Positions 59,754-64,000 of a DNA stretch of 64,000 bases are shown one piece after another (position 1 is the stretch's first letter; the number at the start of each line of letters is the position of its first letter). Below the pieces are notes generated by a model that worked only from the letters and a program-made list of their open reading frames with translations, was not told the DNA's origin and did not search any database. The stretch is from Gordonia shandongensis DSM 45094 (GTDB lineage Bacteria; Actinomycetota; Actinomycetes; Mycobacteriales; Mycobacteriaceae), in the NCBI RefSeq assembly GCF_000423025.1, contig NZ_AUHE01000009.1:1-64000 (forward strand). Direction: 5' to 3'. The translations under genes were made by a program, and so were the position numbers.

Positions 59754-61184
59754 TCAGCGACGGACCACCACGGGATCGGGCTCGGTGTGATGCCCGAGTC
59801 CGGGAAGCCGCATCACGATGAGCGCACCGCCCTCCTCGGACACCCCCGCCGACACCGACCCGCCGAGCCGGGTCACGACCTGCCGGACGATCGCCAGCCC
59901 GAGCCCCGACCCGGGCATCGACCGCGTCGAATCGGCCCGGTAGAACCGCTCGAAGACCATCTCGCGGTCCTCCGGCGCGATCCCGGGCCCGGCGTCGGCG
60001 ACCCGCAGCTCGGCCGTCGCCGGCCCCACCTGCTCCAGCGTGACCCGGACCGAACGCCCCGGCGGGCTCCACTTGGCGGCGTTGTCGAGCACGTTGAGGA
60101 CCGCGCGGGAGAGCCCGTGCTCCTCACCGAACACGAACCAGTCGGTGTCGGTGGCGACATCGAAGTCGATGTCGGCGCGCCTGCGGCGGACACGCTCGAG
60201 CGCGCCGTCGATCACGTCGACCACCGACACCTCCCGATGCACGGCCTCCAGCGCGTCATCGCGCGCCAGGTCGACCAGATCACCGACCAGCGTCGAGAGC
60301 TCCTCGATCTGGGCCATCACATCCGACCGCAACTCCACCATGTCGGCGGCCGGGACCTCCGGCGCACCCGGCTCGCTCATCGCGATGAGCAGCTCGAGGT
60401 TGGTGCGCAACGAGGTCAGCGGTGTCTTCAACTCGTGGCCGGCGTCGGCCACGAGGCGCGCCTGCTGGTCACGCGACTCCGCGAGCGCCCGCAGCATCGT
60501 GTTGAAGCTCTCGGTGAGGCGGGCCAGCTCGTCCTTGCCCGTCACCGGAATCGGCCGCAGATCCTGCGTCCGCGCGACCCGCTCGGCGGCCGCGGTCAAC
60601 CTGGTCACCGGACGCAGACCGGTCCGGGCCACCGCGGTCCCGGCGAGCGCCGCGAACACCACGCCGACACCGCCCGCGATGAACAGCACCGAGGCGAGCC
60701 GCGCCAGCACCGCGTCCGTCCGGTCGAGCGGCTGCGCGAGGATCAGGGTGCTGCCGTCCTGCTGCTTGCGCGCCAGCACGCGCCGATTGCCCTCGGTCCG
60801 CAGGTTCTGATGGATCCGCCCGTCGTGTGCCGGCGCCTCCATGATCGCCATCTCCTCATCGCCGAGGGTCGGCAGATCGCCGACGACGATGACGTGACCG
60901 TCCGCCTCGATGAGGGCCACCGAGACCGACGTGGAGAACACGGTGCCGATGAGCGCCGTCTTGCGGTCCTCGTCCTGGCTGAGCCGCCCCGCGTTCGACA
61001 ACGCGGTGAGCCCGTCGGCGCGCGCGGTGAGCTGGGCGTCGACGTCGTTGTACATCGACCGGGAGACGACGAAGTACGCGGCACCCGCCATCAGCGACGC
61101 CGACAGCAGGACCACCGCGGCCGCCAGCAGGCCGACACGGTTGCGCAGTGAGACCGATCGAGTGATGCGGAGGGGACCCCGCAC
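59754..61184 (-). CDS. mprB: Sensor histidine kinase MprB
   Basis: Membrane sensor of envelope stress, 476 residues. Two helices (GLLAAAVVLLSASLMAGAAY at about 18-37 and VLFIAGGVGVVFAALAGTAV at about 166-185) bracket an extracytoplasmic domain of about 125 residues. HAMP follows, then the phospho-acceptor His250 in DAGHELKTPLTSL and the N, G1 and G2 boxes (VLNVLDNAAKWSP, DAGPGIAPEDREMVF, GSGLGLAIVRQ). GTG 61184 shares a base with the mprA stop (TAGTG), so the two are coupled. Confidence 0.95.
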   Translation of the reverse strand: MRGPLRITRSVSLRNRVGLLAAAVVLLSASLMAGAAYFVVSRSMYNDVDAQLTARADGLTALSNAGRLSQDEDRKTALIGTVFSTSVSVALIEADGHVIVVGDLPTLGDEEMAIMEAPAHDGRIHQNLRTEGNRRVLARKQQDGSTLILAQPLDRTDAVLARLASVLFIAGGVGVVFAALAGTAVARTGLRPVTRLTAAAERVARTQDLRPIPVTGKDELARLTESFNTMLRALAESRDQQARLVADAGHELKTPLTSLRTNLELLIAMSEPGAPEVPAADMVELRSDVMAQIEELSTLVGDLVDLARDDALEAVHREVSVVDVIDGALERVRRRRADIDFDVATDTDWFVFGEEHGLSRAVLNVLDNAAKWSPPGRSVRVTLEQVGPATAELRVADAGPGIAPEDREMVFERFYRADSTRSMPGSGLGLAIVRQVVTRLGGSVSAGVSEEGGALIVMRLPGLGHHTEPDPVVVRR

Positions 61185-61867
61185 TACGCCGTGCTCTCAC
61201 GCAGCACGTATCCCACGCCGCGCACGGTGTGGATGAGCCGCGACTCGCCGTCGGCCTCCGTCTTGCGACGCAGGTAGCCGATGTAGACCTCGAGAGCGTT
61301 GCCCGATGTCGGGAAGTCGTATCCCCACACCTCCTCGAGGATGCGGCTGCGGGTCAACACGCGCTTCGGGTTGCTCATCAGCATCTCCAGCAGCGCGAAC
61401 TCCGTGCGGGTCAGGCTGATCTGCCGCTCGCCGCGAGTGACGTCCCGCGTGACGGGGTCGAGGGTCAGATCGGCGAACGAGACCGCCTCGGACTCGTCCT
61501 CCTCCCGCGTGGTGCGCCGCAGCAGCGATCGCAGTCGAGCGAGCAGTTCCTCCAGCGCGAAGGGCTTGGGCAGGTAGTCGTCGGCGCCCGCGTCCAGTCC
61601 GCTCACCCGCTCGGACACCGAATCGCGAGCCGTCAACACCAGGATCGGCAGGTCGTCGCCCGCCGACCGCAGGCGACGGCAGACCTCCAGACCGTCCAGG
61701 CGCGGCATCATCACGTCCAGGACCATCAGATCCGGACGCTCCGCGATCACCTTCTCCAGAGCTTCGAGGCCGTCTCCGGCCGTCTCGACGGTGTACCCGT
61801 TGAACGTCAGCGAACGCCGCAGTGACTCGCGGACGGCACGGTCGTCGTCGACCACAAGGATGCGCAT
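61184..61867 (-). CDS. mprA: Response regulator MprA (OmpR/PhoB class)
   Basis: The 227-residue protein has a receiver domain ([10 protein letters not shown], phospho-acceptor Asp51 in [34 protein letters not shown]) and a C-terminal winged helix ([34 protein letters not shown]). It is the partner of MprB; in Mtb it controls itself, pepD and sigma factors under envelope stress. ATG 61867 gives the family start [10 protein letters not shown] direct repeat at 61890 fits an autoregulatory site. Confidence 0.96.
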   Translation of the reverse strand: MRILVVDDDRAVRESLRRSLTFNGYTVETAGDGLEALEKVIAERPDLMVLDVMMPRLDGLEVCRRLRSAGDDLPILVLTARDSVSERVSGLDAGADDYLPKPFALEELLARLRSLLRRTTREEDESEAVSFADLTLDPVTRDVTRGERQISLTRTEFALLEMLMSNPKRVLTRSRILEEVWGYDFPTSGNALEVYIGYLRRKTEADGESRLIHTVRGVGYVLRESTA

Positions 61868-61889
61868 GCCTACCAGTTTTATCCCCACA

Positions 61890-61906
61890 ACTGAGATTCG
61901 ACTGAG
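61890..61906. promoter_or_regulatory. Direct repeat upstream of mprA, candidate MprA box
   Basis: ACTGAG occurs twice, 11 bases apart start to start (CTCAGT twice on the minus strand), 23-39 bases before the mprA ATG. Direct hexamers one helical turn apart are the usual site of OmpR-class regulators, and MprA is known to regulate itself. Confidence 0.5.
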
Positions 61907-61938
61907 CAAACGCCGATTCCGACTCCGCCGGCCGGTCG

Positions 61939-61970
61939 CCGGCGGTCAGCGGCGCCGGCGGTCAGCGGCG
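61939..61970. repeat. 16-bp direct duplication spanning the stop codon of the reductase gene
   Basis: CCGGCGGTCAGCGGCG occurs twice in a row; the second copy contains the stop codon (61962-61964) of the minus-strand reductase gene. It is like the duplication at the pmt stop. Confidence 0.9.
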
Positions 61971-63557
61971 CCGACGCCCGGCCGCCGACAGCATGTCGCC
62001 GACTTCGGTGAACTTGACCCGTGGTCGCCCCTGCTCGGCGCCGCGCTCCCGCTCCCGCCGGTCGATGGCCGCGATCCCCCGGTAACCGACCGCCTTGCGC
62101 TGGCGGCGGTCCAGGAGCTCACCGAAGGCCTCCGGTTCGGCGGTCGCGCGCGGCAACCCCTGTGCGGCGTCCGCGATGAACGATTCGACCGTCGCGACGG
62201 CGTGGAGCTTGTTGGCGCCGATGCCGCCGGTGGAGCCGCGGGCCGCCCACCCGAGCACGTACGCGCCGGGGATCACCGCGCCGTCGGCGTCGGTGAGTCG
62301 ACCCTCGTCCGTGGTCGGGAAGTGCCCGGCCGCGTCGTCGAACGGCAGACCGCCGATCGGCGACGAGCGGTATCCGATCGATCGGATCAGCAGATCCGTG
62401 GAGATCGGGTGACGGTTCTCGCCGGTCGTCACCGTCACCGTGTCGAGGAGACCGTCGGGTGAGGCCGACGCCTCCTGCGGCGAGGTGTGGAACAGGAAGA
62501 CGATGCGCCTGCGGTCCGGCGACGCCGGCCGGTCGAGCCCCCACTGCGACGGATCGGCCGCCGGATCGTCGTGCACCACGACGTCGACGCCGTCGAGGAC
62601 CGACAGCGCCCGGTACTCGGCGCCGGTGTAGGCCGCCGAGTCCTGTCCGCGACGGCCGAGGACGACCACCTCGTGGATGTTCTGTCGGTGCAGCAGGTCG
62701 AGCGCGCGGTCGGCGATGTCCGTGGTCGCGAGCAGTTCGGGCGGCGAGACGAGGATCCGCGCCACGTCGAGCGCCACGTTGCCCGTCCCGACCACCACGG
62801 CCCGGCCGGAGCCGTCGGTCGGGATCTGCGGCCCCTGCGCTCCGGGCACGGCGTTGTACCAGGCCACCAGGTCGGTCGCCGACATCGATCCGGGCAGGTC
62901 CTCGCCCGGGATGCCGAGACTGCGGGCCTGCGAGGCGCCGACCGCATAGAAGACGGCGTCGAAGTGCTCCGACAGCTCCGCCGGGGTGATCTGACCGCGT
63001 GCCGGGTCGGGACCGATCTCGACGTTCGTCGCCATCGTGACCCGCGGGTCGCGATACAGCAGGTCGAACGACTTCATGACGTCCTTGGTGCTCGGATGGT
63101 CGGGGGCGACGCCCGCACGCACCAGACCCCCGGGCGTCGGGAGCTTGTCGAACACCGTCACCCGCGCGTCGGTGCGCCCCAGGACCGTCCGCAGCGCGTA
63201 GCCGCCCGACGGTCCCGTGCCGACGATCGCGACGCGCAGATCGCGGGGCAGCCGCGGGATCTCCGGATAGACGACGTCGGTCCATCCCGACGAGATGTCC
63301 GGGTTGTCCCGGTAGTAGTTCGCGTTGATCTCGATGAAGATCTTGTCCCGGTCGCTCAATCGGTCGGCGGGATAGATCGCGTTCACCGGGCACGCGTCGG
63401 CGCAGGCACCGCAGTCGATGCACGCTTCGGGGTCGATGTGCAGGATGTCGGACGTCCCGAAACCACGTTCCTCGGGTGTCGGGTGGATGCAGTTCACCGG
63501 ACACACCGAGACGCACGCGGCGTCACTGCAGCATGACTGGGTGATGACGAACGCCAC
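61962..63557 (-). CDS. Ferredoxin-fused ferredoxin-NADP reductase (FprB-like), copy 2
   Basis: The 531 residues have the same design as copy 1, with ferredoxin Cys9, 10, 15, 19, 23 (CCSDAACVSVCPVNC) and 46, 49, 52, 56 (CIDCGACADACPV). The FAD motif is VAIVGTGPSGGYALRTVL, the NADP motif VVVGTGNVALDVARIL, and the C-terminal FAD-closing block GWAARGSTGGIGANKLH. A 45-residue extension at the C-terminus is basic (RRQRKAVGY, RRERERGAEQGRPR). GTG 63557 follows AGGAG and lies seven bases after the stop of the diiron gene, so here the pair is tightly linked, unlike copy 1. Confidence 0.93.
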   Translation of the reverse strand: MAFVITQSCCSDAACVSVCPVNCIHPTPEERGFGTSDILHIDPEACIDCGACADACPVNAIYPADRLSDRDKIFIEINANYYRDNPDISSGWTDVVYPEIPRLPRDLRVAIVGTGPSGGYALRTVLGRTDARVTVFDKLPTPGGLVRAGVAPDHPSTKDVMKSFDLLYRDPRVTMATNVEIGPDPARGQITPAELSEHFDAVFYAVGASQARSLGIPGEDLPGSMSATDLVAWYNAVPGAQGPQIPTDGSGRAVVVGTGNVALDVARILVSPPELLATTDIADRALDLLHRQNIHEVVVLGRRGQDSAAYTGAEYRALSVLDGVDVVVHDDPAADPSQWGLDRPASPDRRRIVFLFHTSPQEASASPDGLLDTVTVTTGENRHPISTDLLIRSIGYRSSPIGGLPFDDAAGHFPTTDEGRLTDADGAVIPGAYVLGWAARGSTGGIGANKLHAVATVESFIADAAQGLPRATAEPEAFGELLDRRQRKAVGYRGIAAIDRRERERGAEQGRPRVKFTEVGDMLSAAGRRRR

Positions 63558-63564
63558 GGGACTC

Positions 63565-64000
63565 CTAGATCATGTGCGCCCGGCGGTAGTACCGCAGAGC
63601 GGGCTTGGTCAGGAGCCCGACCTCGTCGAGGAACTCCATCAGGTGGGTGCAGCTGCTCCGGATCATCGCCTGGAAGTGGCTGTTGGTCCGGCGTTCGGCC
63701 ATGGCACGGTGCACGTCGAGGCCGGCGTCGGCGTAGGCCTGCGGTTGGACCAGGCTCGTGACGATCATGTACGCGCCCGCGGCCACCGCGAGGGCACTGA
63801 ACTGGCGGCGGGCCCAGCCGATCCCCTTGACCGCATCGCGGACCTCTTCGCGCGCATACTTCATGTGGCGCGACTCCTCGAGGACGTGGATCTCGTTGAC
63901 GGTGCGGATGAACGGCAGCACCCGGTCGTCCCGCATGCATCCGCGCTGGAAGACGTCGAGGATCTCCTCGGCGACGAGGATCCCCGCGTACGCGACCTCG
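63565..64000 (-). CDS. AurF-like diiron oxygenase, copy 2 (partial, N-terminus outside window)
   Basis: The visible 144 residues are the C-terminal part of a protein like the one at 38572. VAEEILDVFQ aligns with GGEEPIDHIQ of copy 1, and NEIHVLEESRHMKYAREEV keeps His-x3-Glu-x2-His, the AurF ligand spacing. The first ligands (on earlier helices) lie beyond the window. After the core the sequence differs: a hydrophobic VAAGAYMIVTSLVQPQAYA and FLDEVGLLTKPALRYYRRAH. It ends seven bases before the reductase start, so this is probably an operon. Confidence 0.88.
   Translation of the reverse strand, partial: EVAYAGILVAEEILDVFQRGCMRDDRVLPFIRTVNEIHVLEESRHMKYAREEVRDAVKGIGWARRQFSALAVAAGAYMIVTSLVQPQAYADAGLDVHRAMAERRTNSHFQAMIRSSCTHLMEFLDEVGLLTKPALRYYRRAHMI

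Overview
The window is about 64 kb of chromosome from a high-GC actinobacterium of the mycolic-acid group (Mycobacteriales; Gordonia or a close relative is my best guess). The evidence is gene content and order. Several blocks match arrangements known from Mycobacterium tuberculosis: glmU-prs-rplY-pth; ispE-ksgA-rpfB-tatD with metG, pabB, rsmI and pmt nearby; a diiron oxygenase next to a ferredoxin-fused reductase (like Rv0885-Rv0886); and a long run glpR-rimJ-moeA-galU / 5-FCL / fmdB(ruc) / SAF gene / mscL / moaB2-pepD-mprB-mprA. I ran no database searches; names rest on motifs and remembered family features. Much of the window looks like ordinary core chromosome.

Layout. 1-336: the 3' end of an IS256-type element, inserted into the 3' end of a marR gene. 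311-1837: marR with an F420-type split-barrel oxidoreductase, a small secreted protein and tRNA-Gln. 2057-6861: glmU, prs, an ArsC/Spx-like protein, an epoxide-hydrolase-like protein, rplY and pth. 7052-9717: a GH1 beta-glucosidase coupled to an MFS transporter. 9833-14520: two KAS III (FabH-like) genes flanking a PadR-ABC exporter unit. 14648-19901: release factor 3, a lipoprotein, a valine-pathway CoA hydrolase and an ABC-F protein. 20012-24114: ispE, ksgA, rpfB and tatD on the minus strand. 24221-33899: a beta-phosphoglucomutase/GH65 phosphorylase pair, metG-pabB, then a TDT exporter with rsmI diverging from pmt. 33924-38396: an MFS exporter, a universal stress protein, a small membrane protein and a Na+/H+ antiporter. 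38572-41156: a diiron oxygenase and a ferredoxin-ferredoxin reductase. 41298-45888: a WXG100/EspC-like plus DUF1023 pair, a DUF222-HNH (13E12-like) protein and a secreted HNH/excalibur nuclease. 45889-46340: an intergenic unit with an iron box, two tiny ORFs and a strong hairpin. 46394-46466: tRNA-Ala. 46575-53217: the glpR/rimJ/moeA/galU block. 53328-57559: nhaA, an SAF protein, mscL and heme oxygenase. 57549-61867: moaB2, pepD and the MprAB envelope-stress system. 61962-64000: a second diiron oxygenase/ferredoxin-reductase pair, cut off by the window end.

How the genes work together. Envelope and cell-wall functions recur: UDP-GlcNAc and UDP-Glc supply (GlmU, GalU), RpfB, Pmt, MprAB-PepD, MscL and the GlpR/MoeA-like pair. 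Translation and RNA functions are also common (RF3, KsgA, RsmI, L25, Pth, MetG, ABC-F). The two diiron oxygenase/reductase pairs look like self-contained redox modules, each with its own electron supply.

Three features run through the whole window. First, at least 13 genes have a TANNNT -10 box six to nine bases before the start codon, so leaderless transcription appears common. Second, the sequence is rich in short tandem repeats. Inside genes the units are 9, 15, 18 or 24 bp, so the frame is kept; between genes and at stop codons several are 14, 16 or 17 bp. Third, the most striking case is the ksgA-ispE junction, where a 17-bp repeat forms a chain of three overlapping six-codon minigenes leading into ispE. 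The best candidates for something undescribed are that relay and the iron-box small-transcript unit at about 45,940-46,340.
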